A stretch of 64,000 bases of DNA, taken from contig JAJEKV010000004.1 of the NCBI GenBank assembly GCA_021234155.1, positions 27,193,818 to 27,257,817 on the forward strand. The letters run 5' to 3'. The first letter of the stretch is position 1. Each line of letters opens with the position of its first letter. The DNA is from Isoetes taiwanensis (Eukaryota; Streptophyta; Lycopodiopsida; Isoetales; Isoetaceae). The position numbers and the translations under genes were made by a program. Of the stretch, positions 23,470 to 34,466 are shown piece after piece. The notes under the pieces were generated by a model, which saw only the letters and a list, made by a program, of their open reading frames with translations, ran no database searches and was not told where the DNA came from.

Positions 23470-23636
23470 GTGGCGGGCAGGGGGTACCCGGGTGTTGCTG
23501 GTGACGGTGGCGAGGTCGAGGTAGGGGATGCCCGCCACCCTAATTAAAAAAAAAACCCTAACCCTAAGTGGCGGGCAGGGGGTACCCGGACGCTCCTGGC
23601 GGCCGTAGAAACGTCGAGGTAGGGGGTGCCCGCCAC
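23470..23636 (+). promoter_or_regulatory. two tandem GC-rich hairpins in the H3-element leader (copy A)
   Basis: GTGGCGGGCA (23470-23479) pairs perfectly with TGCCCGCCAC (23529-23538). The same 10-bp stem recurs as 23568-23577 with 23627-23636. Each follows a CCCTAACCCTAAG stretch. They lie between the primer site and the ORF, where retroelement packaging or dimerisation signals sit. A role in translation is also possible. Confidence 0.6.
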
Positions 23637-23852
23637 CTCGAAAAACGCGTTTTCGCCAGTTTTAAAATTTTAGGGTAAAAAATTAAAATTAGGTTAAGAG
23701 TAATATTTTTCATTATTCTTTTTAACGTTGGTTACTTTCCTGAGCTCCGCCTAGCCGCCATAGCCGCCGAACCTCAAGCTCTCTCCGCCATAGCCAAACC
23801 TCATTCCTTGCCTTTCTCTCTCAAGCGCCCACCAAGCGCCCACCTATTAAGT

Positions 23853-25193
23853 ATGGAGGAAGCCAAGCAGGTATACAAGCGCAAGCCTCGCTACTCTAAA
23901 TCTCCCATAGAGTCTCTGATGGCCGAACTGCTGCCAAACCCAAACCCATCGCTAGAAGAAGAGGCTAAAACTGAGGAGTTATTGGAGTATTTTGTTAAAC
24001 GTTTTTATGAAGGGGTTCAGATACCATACCCGCTCTTCTGCTATAATTAGCGCTTCGTGTATAAGCTTAACGCCATTCGGGAATCCTACACCGTAGTTGA
24101 ACAGGAAGATGGTGTCCAGAAATATACACGGTTCTTTCCGCCGGAAGGGGATGAGCAAGCTGAAGCCGAGGCCATACAAATGCAGGCACATAAGATCCTT
24201 CAGATGGCACAGGCGGTGGACCTACAGTGGCTTGCAGCCGATGACCCTGTTTTAGGGTACCGTTACCTTGGAAATGGGATGTGTCTCTTTGATAGGGGAT
24301 CCTACACCATCGCATCTTTTTCCTATGAGGAAGAAACTATACGTATCATTTGGGAAGCTGGAACACCCCCATTCTTCACAGATCAATTCCAGCGGGCCGT
24401 CGAACAGGGCATGCAGGCCAACCCCCCACGGTACTTCCTGGAGCTTAAAAGAAGAACGAATGTTCGGATAGCCAGGGAAAAGCGAGCAGAGGAGCAGGCA
24501 GCACTCCTGGCACAGTCACAGAGGGCAACGCAATTGACAGAGGAGGCTGCTAAGCTTCGTGAAGATACCCTCCATGCACAGCAGCTAGAACAGGAGCACA
24601 TTAGGAAAAGAATGCAGGATGAAGCAGAGCAGAGGGCGAGAGAGGCAACAGAGGCAGTTAAGGAGCGGCTTAGGAAAGAAGAACAGGAACGAGACCGTCA
24701 AGATCCGCCACCTCCGAATGTTTCTATGCCTCGCCGAAGACTGAAGAAGACGCCCCGTAAGTCGGGTGCTCAGTAAAAGGAACAGCTCAAGGCTCGGGGT
24801 GGTGTCACCAAGGCTGCCGGGGACAACCAGCGAGACGAGATCATCCGGAAGGCCCGGCATCCAAAGACAGCGGGGAAAACTCTTCCCGGAGCCCCACCCC
24901 AGCCTAAGAGGAGGCATCGTTACAAGCCTGGCACCGTGGCACTTAGGGAAATAAGGAAGTATCAAAAGTCTACCGAGTTCTTGCTACGGAAACTTCCCTT
25001 CCAGCATTTGGTCCGAGAGATTGCTCAGGAGTTTAAGACGGATCTCCGGTTTCAGACTCATGCAATTCTAGCACTCCAGGAATTGGTGGCTCTCTTTAGC
25101 GATGCCAATTTATGTGCTATCCATGCTAAGCGAGTGACGATAATGACAAAGGACCTTCAGCTAGCACGCCGGATCCGTGGAGAACGACCGTGA
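23853..25193 (+). pseudogene. histone H3-domain ORF of the non-autonomous LTR element, copy A (446 codons, two nonsense codons)
   Basis: From ATG at 23853 (MEEAKQVYKRKPRYSK) the frame runs 446 codons to TGA at 25191-25193 with no frameshift but with TAG at codon 66 (24048) and TAA at codon 308 (24774); copy B has Glu and Tyr there. Residues 1-205 form an unrecognised domain. About 211-283 is a charged coiled coil ([20 protein letters not shown]). About 292-354 is a basic tail with KKTPRKSG. Residues 355-446 (24915-25190) are a histone H3 fold: [61 protein letters not shown]. There is no capsid, zinc-knuckle, protease or pol sequence in this unit. It is the only ORF between PBS and polypurine tract. 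Confidence 0.85.
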
Positions 25194-26193
25194 CTATGTA
25201 AAATAATAGCAGCGTGTATTATATCCTTGGATATTCTTTAGGCGACGATAATAATGTCCAGTTATCGGCGTTTCTCGACCTATAACTTTAATTATTTTTT
25301 TTCCTTTGGTAGATGCCTTGATAACACAATTTCTTCGGGCCTTGCCATGATTCAACTCGTACCACATTCATATGCTTTATATTAGACCTTATTCGACGTT
25401 ATATAAGTAATGTTTTATAGACATAATTATAATTAACGTTGTCTCTCTCTGGTGTCTAAACCTCGACTCGTCTCAGTTCCCAGAGAAAGGATCTCTTTGT
25501 TGCCCAACCGACTAGGGACAGCCATGCAGCACCCCTCTAGACCATCGGTTTGGATTCCTTTGATCCTACCACCCTTCAATATTCCTTCTCATTGGTCCTA
25601 TTCCTTTTATGGATCACTTCCCCTGGATCATGACACATACTCTGTAATACGTAGGGAGTCCTTGTGTTGGGTACAAACCTTGGTATCATTTTGTGGCTAT
25701 GAGTAGTTACCTGTGCCACATGCCTGTCAAATTGACAGCAGTCTACCCTCTTTTGGACTTGTTCTCCCGTACATTCCAATGGCCTCCAACCATTGTTGAC
25801 TAATCACCCCCTTCTACGCTATCTAGATCGCGCTGGGCCGAAATCTTTCCAACTATTATTTTCGTGCCTAACCAAAGACCTCTCACAATAGGCCTCCTCT
25901 ATCCAGAGATCTTGTGTTTGAGTCTCTGGGGGTCCGTCATATGTCCCCATGGACGCTGCCAATATGGCATGACGTATAAGTGCTATCTACCTATCTATCT
26001 ATTTATTAAAAATGTCCTTGGTGAATTCAATTCACCATCTTGTCCTAGGACATGAAAGTCATCTTCCCTAAGCCATGCACCAAATCTTTACATAAGCTTT
26101 TCAGCTCTTGCTGCCTCTCAAGCCAGAAATCTACCTTTGTATAATAGGGAGGACCAATGTACGATGTGTTGCCCTACGATAAGAGTAGTCTTG
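25194..26193 (+). other. 3' untranslated part of H3 element, copy A
   Basis: About 1 kb between the H3 ORF and the polypurine tract, without long frames. It contains a SINE-like insert at 25866-26010. It is nearly identical to the start of the same region in copy B up to base 26150. Confidence 0.6.
25866..26010 (+). mobile_element. SINE-like insert in H3 element A
   Basis: A B-box-like GTTTGAGTCTC (25915-25925; GTTCGAGTCTC in copy B) follows an ATCCAGAGATCTTG stretch of tRNA-SINE type. The body GGTCCGTCATATGTCCCCAT then GGACGCTGCCAATATGGCAT leads to a CTAC/CTAT tail (25983-26002). The same 3' end occurs at 30491 and, inverted, at 59333. Confidence 0.55.
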
Positions 26194-26229
26194 ATGCTGA
26201 GGACAGCATCATTTTTAAGGTGGGGAGAA
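26194..26229 (+). promoter_or_regulatory. hairpin and polypurine tract of H3 element A
   Basis: ATGCTG-AGGA-CAGCAT (26194-26209) forms a 6-bp stem with a 4-base loop. It is followed by the polypurine tract AAGGTGGGGAGAA (26217-26229) directly before LTR2. The same pair of elements precedes LTR3 (minus strand) and LTR4. Confidence 0.8.
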
Positions 26230-27803
26230 TGTGACGTTCCACGTATTTATACGGTATACGTATAAATATATTGACACGTCACGTAGTAGAAATACACCAC
26301 CATGGGGTATGTTAACCTAGGGGGTTGACCTAAAAGGGATTATTTTAGCTATGCTAAATTAATAAAACCTAATTAAGTGTATTTTTGTCTTAACTAACCT
26401 AATTAGCTTAATTAGTTAATTAATGACATGCCACCTGGCCCAAATCGATTGGGCAAGGCAGGGTTTCCATTTTGGACACCCAAATTAGGGCTTTGGGGCC
26501 CCAATTCGAATTAGAAGCAATTGGAGATGGAGGAGGAGGAGCAGCAGCCAGGCACCCTTCAGCAAATCGAGATGGAGCCATCCCAAGCCCAATTCGACGG
26601 TTAGTCCGTAGCTTAGATGTGTTATCTGTAGGGTAGCGCCCCTGTTGGGCACTTGTTGTGTGTATTTCTTCTGTTTCTCTGTGTTCTCTATGCTTTACCT
26701 GTAGGAACTAACCCTTGATTGCAAAGGTGAGTTCTCTTTATCTCTGATTCTGGTCTTGCTCTTAAAGGATGGATTGATAGTTCTTTGCATAGTATTACTC
26801 TTGAAATGGGGGAATTAAGGGGGGGTAGAGACCTCTGAGCCATGTTTAGTAGTATGCTCCTAGGTAGATCCCTGTATTTCCCATTAGTTGCGGCCTGTGT
26901 ACAAGAGACCACCGGGTCGTAGATGCTATGGAATGGCTTAGCACCAGAGAAGGGACGCAGTGGTGAAGTGGGGGTGGGGTCTTGCATGAACATAAAAGGC
27001 TCCTGAGACTCCTACAGTGGGCTAGGCATGATAGCCGGTCACGTAGAGGGCCGGGTATGGGTCTGACACCCCCTGGGTGTAGTGGTGTGACCCGTATGGG
27101 GCACCATGCACTTTGAGTAGATTTAGGGTGAGTAAGTCGGGTACGGATGCGGGGGTCGCTGATGCGGCACGTATTCTCTAGCTCACCCATGGAACCACTG
27201 CGATCCTGGAAGGGGACACTTCCCTGACCTGCCTCGTCGGACTGGGGCGTCATGAACCCTGGAGTAGGCTCGTAGGGTGATACCTTGAGTCTGCGTCTCC
27301 GGAAGGCTATAGCGAAGCCATGGCGTGAATCGACCTATCTGCAAAGTGTGCACAGGAGGGGCGGATGGAGTGGACAACCCTAGCCACTGTTCTATGCCAG
27401 CCAACGCCAGGTTATACCTCTGTCTGCTGATCTCTTGAGGCCGAGCCATCAGTCTATCCTCACAGGAGTCTGAACCGGGGTAGAACCTGGGGTTTTGGGG
27501 TGTTTTCCTTATGGTTAGATGCATATTCTTTGACGTTGGTACTCGGATGGATGTGCCACCCTTCGTGGTGGTTATTTATATATGATTTATGCTGTGTGCT
27601 AACATGTATTCATGCTTCCGCGACGTAGGAGTCCCATTGAAGGCGTGGGCCGAATGACACCTCCGTGTCCTTCACTCGGGCATCTTTCTATAGATGGCCC
27701 GGTATAGACGGAGGGCCCTGCTCATGGCAAGATGCTCGCCATGGGAGGGGAAAGTCCCCGTATGTATACATCCGGGGGTCGTATATATTCAGGGAGCGTC
27801 ACA
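26230..27803 (+). repeat. LTR2 (complete, 1,574 bp)
   Basis: Starts TGTGACG after a polypurine tract and ends CGTCACA before a second primer-binding site. It therefore acts as 3' LTR of copy A and 5' LTR of copy B, as expected from unequal recombination between LTRs. Confidence 0.9.
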
Positions 27804-27804
27804 G

Positions 27805-27816
27805 TGGTATCAGAGC
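27805..27816 (+). promoter_or_regulatory. primer-binding site of copy B, tRNA-iMet
   Basis: TGGTATCAGAGC one base after LTR2, same as in copy A. Confidence 0.9.
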
Positions 27817-27998
27817 ATGGTTCTGGGAAGCCAAACTATTGCACTGGCCACATACTAACTCGTTAGATCGTTAGCTAGTGAGTGAGGATTTTGGAGTAGT
27901 ATGAGAATTGGGTGGTGTAGTAGATGCCGTCATGATTGATTTAACGTGGTTTAAGTATAATATTGGTATGTGTACCCGGTGCGAAACCCTAACCCTAA

Positions 27999-28238
27999 GT
28001 GGCGGGCAGGGGGTACCCGGGTGTTGCTGGTGACGGTGGCGAGGTCGAGGTAGGGGGTGCCCGCCACCCTAATTTAAAAAAATAAAAAAAATAAAAAAAA
28101 ATGCCTTAAGTCTTTCTAAAAGACTTTAACCTTACCATCCTAATCTGCAGACTAAGGACTTAAAGGTTCAATAGGCGGGCAGGGGGTACCCGGACGCTCC
28201 TGGCGGCCGTAGAAACGTCGAGGTAGGGGGTGCCCGCC
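27999..28238 (+). promoter_or_regulatory. two GC-rich hairpins in the H3-element leader (copy B)
   Basis: GTGGCGGGCA (27999-28008) pairs with TGCCCGCCAC (28058-28067). GGCGGGCA (28174-28181) pairs with TGCCCGCC (28231-28238). The spacer between the two hairpins differs in length and sequence from copy A, while the stems are kept. Confidence 0.6.
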
Positions 28239-28456
28239 ACCTCAAAAAACGCGTTTCTACCAGTTTTAAAATTTTAGGGTAAAAAATTAAAATTAGGTTA
28301 AGAGTAATATTTTTCATTATTCTTTTTAACGTTGGTTACTTTCCTGAGCTCCGCCTAGCCGCCATAGCCACCGAACCTCAAGCTCTCTCCGCCATAGCCA
28401 AACCTCATTCCTTGCCTTTCTCTCTCAAGCGCCCACCAAGCGCCCACCTATTAAGT

Positions 28457-29797
28457 ATGGAGGAAGCCAAGCAGGTATACAAGCGCAAGCCTCGCTACTC
28501 TAAATCTCCCATAGAGTCTCTGATGGCCGAACTGCTGTCAAACCCAAACCCATCGCCAGAAGAAGAGGCTAAAACTGAGGGGTTATTGGAGTATTTTGTT
28601 AAACGTTTTTATGAAGGGGTTCAGATACCATATCCGCTCTTCTGCTATAATGAGCGCTTCGTGTATAAGCTTAACGCCATCCGGGAATCCTACACCGTAG
28701 TTGAACAGGAAGATGGTGTCCAGAAATATACACGGTTCTTTCCGCCGGAAGGGGATGGGCAAGCTGAAGTCGAGGCCATACAAATGCAGGCCCATAAGAT
28801 CCTTCAGATGGCACAGGCGGCGGACCTACAGTGGCTTGCAGCCGATGACCCTGTTTTAGGGTACCGTTACCTTGGAAATGGGATGTGTCTCTTTGATAGG
28901 GGATCCTACACCATCCCATCTTTTTCCTATGAGGAAGAAACTATCCGTATCATTTGGGAAGCTGGAACACCCCCATTCTTCACAGATCAATTCCAGCGGA
29001 CCCTCGAACAGGACATGCAGGCCAACCCCCCACGGTACTTCCTGGAGCTTAAAAGAAGAACGGATGTTCGGATAGCCAGGGAAAAGTGAGCAGAGGAGCA
29101 GGCAGCACTCCTGGCACAGTCACAGAGGGCAACGCAATTGACAGAGGAGGCTGCTAAGCTTCGTGAAGATACCCTCCATGCACAGCAGCTAGAACAGGAG
29201 CACATTAGGAAAAGAATGCAGGATGAAGCAGAGCAGAGGGCGAGAGAGGCAACAGAGGCAGTTAAGGAGCGGCTTAGGAAAGAAGAACAGGAACGAGACC
29301 GTCAAGATCCGCCACCTCCGAATGTTTCTATGCCTCGCCGAAGACTGAAGAAGACACCCCGTAAGTCGGGTGCTCAGTACAAGGAACAACTCAAGGCTCG
29401 GGGTGGTGTCACCAAGGCTGCCGGGGACAACCAGCGAGACGAGATCATCCGGAAGGCCCGGCATCCAAAAACAGCGGGGAAAACTCTTCCCGGAGCCCCA
29501 CCCCAGCCTAAGAGGAGGCATCGTTACAAGCCTGGCACCGTGGCACTTAGGGAAATAAGGAAGTATCAGAAGTCTACCGAGTTCTTGCTACGGAAACTTC
29601 CCTTCCAGCGTTTGGTCCGAGAGATTGCTCAGGAGTTTAAGACGGATCTCCGGTTTCAGACCCATGCAATTCTAGCACTCCAGGAACTGGTGGCTCTCTT
29701 TAGCGATGCCAATTTATGTGCTATCCATGCTAAGCGAGTGACGATAATGACAAAGGACCTTCAGCTAGCACGCCGGATCTGTGGAGAACGGCCGTGA
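28457..29797 (+). pseudogene. histone H3-domain ORF of the non-autonomous LTR element, copy B (446 codons, one nonsense codon)
   Basis: Same length and layout as copy A, from ATG at 28457 to TGA at 29795-29797. The only break is TGA at codon 211 (29087), where copy A has CGA. Layout: unknown domain 1-205, coiled coil 211-283, basic tail 292-354, histone H3 fold 355-446 (29519-29794). The H3 part keeps the alpha-N helix ([12 protein letters not shown]), [21 protein letters not shown], the alpha-2/alpha-3 residues Cys110, His113 and Asp123 of canonical H3 ([18 protein letters not shown]) and the C-terminal GER. It lacks five residues of alpha-2 (canonical 95-99). Tyr at 41, His at 87 and Leu at 90 match plant H3.3. 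CGERP replaces RGERP of copy A near the end. Likely role, by inference: a chromatin-binding structural protein of the element. Confidence 0.85.
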
Positions 29798-30779
29798 CTA
29801 TGTAAAATAATAGCAGCGTGTATTATATCCTTGGATATTCTTTAGGCGACGATAATAATGTCCAGTTATCGGCGTTTCTCGACCTATAACTTTAATTATT
29901 TTTTTTCCTTTGGTAGATGCCTTGATAACACAATTTCTTCGGGCCTTGCCATGATTCAACTCGTACCACATTCATATGCTTTATATTAGACCTTATTCGA
30001 CGTTATATAAGTAATGTTTTATAGACATAATTATAATTAACGTTGTCTCTCTCTGGTGTCTAAACCTCGACTCGTCTCAGTTCCCAGAGAAAGGATCTCT
30101 TTGTTGTCCAACCGACTAGGGACAGCCATGCAGCACCCCTCTAGACCATCGGTTTGGATTCCTTTGATCCTACCACCCTTCAATATTCCTTCTCATTGGT
30201 CCTATTCCTTTTATGGATCACTTCCCCTGGATCATGACACATACTCTGTAATACGTAGGGAGTCCTTGTGTTGGGTACAAACCTTGGTATCATTTTGTAC
30301 CAAACTTCACCGCCTATATGGCTATGAGTAGTTACCTGCGCCACACGCCTGTCAAATTGACAGCAGTCTACCCTCTTTTGGACTTGTTCTCCCGTACATT
30401 CCAATGGCCTCCAACCATTGTTGACTAATCACCCCCTTCTACGCTATCTAGATCGTGCTGGGCCGAAATCTTTTCCAACTATTATTTTCGTGCCTAACCA
30501 AAGACCTCTCACAATAGGCCTCCTCTATCCAGAGATCTTGTGTTCGAGTCTCTGGGGGTCCGTCATATGTCCCCATGGACGCTGCCAATATGGCATGACG
30601 TATAAGTGCTATCTACCTATCTATCTATTTATTAAAAATGTCCTTGGTGAATTCAATTCACCATCTTGTCCTAGGACATGAAAGTCATCTTCCCTAAGCC
30701 ATGCACCAAATCTTTACATAAGCTTTTCAGCTCTTGCTGCCTCTCAAGCCAGGAATCTACCTTTGTATAATAGGGAGGA
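29798..30779 (+). other. 3' untranslated part of H3 element, copy B (cut at 30779)
   Basis: Matches copy A closely up to TAGGGAGGA at 30771-30779, then switches to unrelated sequence. Copy B therefore lacks its own polypurine tract and 3' LTR at this point. A SINE-like insert is present at 30491-30635. Confidence 0.6.
30491..30635 (+). mobile_element. SINE-like insert in H3 element B
   Basis: Same insert at the same place as in copy A, with a better B box GTTCGAGTCTC (30542-30552) and a tail of CTAC/CTAT units. It was therefore present before the two copies separated. Confidence 0.55.
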
Positions 30780-33700
30780 TCACCCTTGAAGTTATGCCAT
30801 TCATCCAACAATCATGAAGGTAATAACTTTCCTACATAGGTCCTTCCCTTCCTCAATATGTTTTCTACGTCTATGGCCGATTTTCAGTCGTCCGACCCTT
30901 ATGCCTAGCACAACGTATCAAATTCACCCTTTGGCTGTGACCTTTATTTAGTAGACTCACTAATCCATTCACTCCTTTACATATTCATTAATCGTCTTGT
31001 GGCTTCTAAGCCGCTATTATATGCTCCTTCTGTTGTTAACCCACCTATCATTGGGGGTTATGAGTCAACATTGTCCTACATCCTGGAAATGTTAATTATT
31101 ACATTTCTCTGTCATGATGCTATCACATTGTTGTAGCATTCCAAATGACTTGGCATCCTCGTTCAAGCCATAGTCATGGCCTAAGAGCGGGTGAGCCTTC
31201 GTATTAATCGTAAATTACCTGGAGTCATCAAGGTGCCTGCCTGGTATTTTGTGAGCCTTTCTACAATTACCTATGTTTGAGATAACCCGGACTTGTATCC
31301 ATGTTCGAGTCCTATATATATCCTAACTTACACCTCCATGTAAACCATGGCGTTCACCTCTGCCTGATCCGGGTATGGATCATGTGGGAAAGCTAGTCTT
31401 GCGTGTCTATGCAAGACACATTCGAACTTCTAGCAGATAACTGCTATTCGCTACTTATCCTGGAATTGTACTAATGTACTATTCAACTCCATCATCTTGA
31501 CCTTTATTCTGTGGGGCCTTGACATTTCTTTCAAGTGCCAACTACCCTAGCATGCAACGGATTGGCGGTCCTTTGCACATTTCGAATCTATCTCCATACC
31601 CTTCAATAATAACTTTGGAGTACACTCGTTTTTCTCTCCTTGTATGGCTACTTGGATTACTTCTCCAAGATGTTTATCATATGTGTACATGTTATGTACA
31701 TAATAAACATATCTCCACATTCCACAATGTTAGCGCTCTGCTCTAACCTAGCTAAAGTGTAACCTCGGTAGTTTTTTCAAACAAAACCCATTGCCTCTGT
31801 ACCTTTATAATGTGGTTGCCACTTACTTCCCAAACGGACAGGGCCCAACTCTATATTGGACTTGTGTATGTTGCCTATATTTTGATAGGGTCTCTACCTA
31901 TTTCAACCATTCCTTAGTGCCTTATGGTACTTTAACCCCATACGTAAACTATGATTCCCCCACAGGATTATGCTATAATCCCGAAGGCTACTACCCCACA
32001 TGAGGAGCTTTCTAAAGGCTTCTTTCACTAAGGATCCTTTGGGTCCTCCATACCAACCATGCTTAGTCACAATTAACCTCTTTTTCTTAAGTTATCTTGT
32101 GAACTTCAGTTTTTCATCGGCTTCAAATGCTGTCGTCTTTGGCTCCCTCATAATGAAGTGGAGGCACTAAAACCTCCTGGTCTGTTCATAGGAAAACCCA
32201 ATGTCTCAATCTTCGTTAATCACCGTCATATGGTCATCCAATTTCTTACCCTCTTAAGAGTTTCAAAGTCATAACCTCTAAGAGGTCTATGCCTCAAGGC
32301 AACCGATCTTCCAGTTTCTACTTCAGTATCTAGAATTGTTTCCCGCGATTAGGGTAACTCTTGCGATATATGGACTACTGGTCTATATAATCTCACCCCT
32401 TCTCATCTATACACCTCGTCTTGATTTTTATCCGGACTTGGAATTGCTAGGTTAAAGATATAATCGCCAAAGTCCGCGTACTCCTTCTTTTCTTCTATCA
32501 GGGGGATGCTATATCTCATACATCCTTTATTTCCCAAAACCCAATAGATGCTCTCAGCTTATAATGCTGAAATAATTCATTCGTATCTAGAACCTTTGAG
32601 TAGTTAAGCTCTCATTATCAGTTATTCCAACACCGTTCCAACCATCCTCCGGATGTTTTGAGTGTAACATCACCGTATATGCTAGATTTACTCTAGCTAT
32701 TTTCACTGATTTAAATTCTTTCCATTTTCCTTAGTACGACGAACTTACGATAGGCAACTCCGGCATTGGGGTAACTTGACTGCTTATCTCTCCTGGATCA
32801 TACTTAATCCAATACTTCTGATTATATACCTATCATTATGCTTATTCTTTAAGCATACCTAAGTAATATTTCACTCGCCTTATACGAATATTCTGCTATC
32901 TCCAATATGATATACATCTAAATATCACAACCGACATCTTTGATAGCCGTACGACCCCATCAAGGGTTTCGAGATCGTTAGCATCCTTCGCGAGCACGCT
33001 TCCGAACATTTCTAGCATACGCTCCGTTGCACTTGGAATTATTGGTATTGTACAGTAGGAAGCCCTTGCTGATGCGAACAATCACCTCTCGCAGATATTT
33101 TATGCACTTCGAACCCTTTTTAATTGTTCATCATCAGCCCTACTTTGACCTATCAATATGTTATAATTCAGGCTTGGACTGGGTACACGCCTGAGCCAAC
33201 TCTAAGTCTAGATTCATAGTGATTATTTGACATAGCCATCTAGCTATGTTCATACTTGCCACCAATCTTTTTCCTCAACTTGGTTATTAGTACCATACAC
33301 ATGTTGTGGTTTCAACACCACTAGCCTTAGTTGCCTTCGTCCTCAAGCTTTAGTCATAACTTCCACAGGGGCAAATGCCAACCTAAGTTTCTTGTGGACA
33401 TGTTGATCTCTAGTATAAGAACTCTTATCTTCATTACTTCCGTATTCATATGGAATGTGAACTAAAAGTTCTAGTATATATCCTATCTTCTTTTAGTTAT
33501 GTTTTACTATTAAAAGGTCCTAGTACATATATACCAACGCGAAGTTACTCCTCGGAATACACACGATACCAAGTCCAGAACACATCCTCCAAACTCTCTA
33601 TATTTGAAACGTTGTTTACAACAACTTTCAAGCACCTCTTGTCTCCCACTTGTCGTGTGCGTACATTACTTGCCTTCCTAATGTATCATTAGTTGAAGGT

Positions 33701-33830
33701 CAACTTTCCTTCATAGTCTGGCTTCACCAAAGATCCAACATACCTTGCAGCTTTTCGATGGTTGCGCCTGTTCCTACCAATTGTCGTCTTCTCTTCACCT
33801 TGTGTGCAACTACGTTCCACACTATGTGAC
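30780..33830. other. unrecognised spacer DNA in the LTR composite
   Basis: About 3 kb of AT-rich DNA with no long frames of convincing composition on either strand. Bases 32221-34098 recur as a direct copy at 43770-45717. It may be a rearranged, antisense-oriented internal region of a related element, because its right end continues into the inverted-repeat arm, but no retroelement domain is readable. Confidence 0.4.
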
Positions 33831-34466
33831 CATTTCCTTAATTTATACCATGCCTTAATGGTCATGCATATGACCAACGTCATTGAGCATATCCACGTGA
33901 CTATATGGTCATTTGAATCATACGCACACTTCCATCGTTATTGCACACCTCAGGAACATCAATCTTTTTACGAAACGCAATGTATGCGTAATTTTATAAT
34001 CCCTTGGTTCTATGCCTGAACCATCATGGTCGAAACCTACACTTCTAAACTGGTCTCCCTTTCAGGAGCTGGATACTTATGATCCAGTTTCCACCTTAGT
34101 ATAGTACCTCTATAACGTGGTCGATGGTAGATAATCATAAACCACTTCTCCATCGGATATATGGTGCTATATCCAGTCTCCTTCTACGTTGAGTGGCAAT
34201 ATATATGCCGCATAATAAATCAATCCTCGTAATTATTAAGCCCAGTGTTTCAATCAGATACCAAGCATCGTCATACCAACTTTCTCGAGTATCCATCCAA
34301 AATAGGGATACCTTAACACTCCTTATTCCCAACATTCCGCACTTCTACTTCAAGTAAGAGCCCAGGACCTGCTCAGTCATCACCATATAACAGGCTCAGG
34401 ACAGACCAGGCATGGACACCATAGTCACCGCTGGCCTTCTGTGATGCAGGACGATTGCATAGCTAT
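33831..34466 (-). repeat. left arm of a ~640-bp inverted repeat
   Basis: The minus strand from 34466 to 33831 matches 37034-37690 of the plus strand almost base for base; for example ACTGGGCTTAATAATTACGA occurs in both. It differs by a ~20-base indel near the LTR3 end and a few substitutions. The arm abuts LTR3 exactly. Confidence 0.8.

Noticed and set aside
23450-23570. CCCTAACCCTAA as a telomeric repeat
   Set aside because: Only two units occur each time, at a fixed place in the H3-element leader; it is part of the element, not a telomere or interstitial array.
24915-25190. The H3-like sequence as a separate host histone H3 gene or retrocopy
   Set aside because: It is in one continuous frame with the upstream coiled coil in both copies, lacks its own start and N-terminal ARTKQT tail, and lies between PBS and polypurine tract at the same place in each element.
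30780-34466. A pol gene hidden in the spacer between H3 copy B and LTR3
   Set aside because: No RT, integrase, protease or RNase H motif could be read on either strand; only short, unlikely frames are present.
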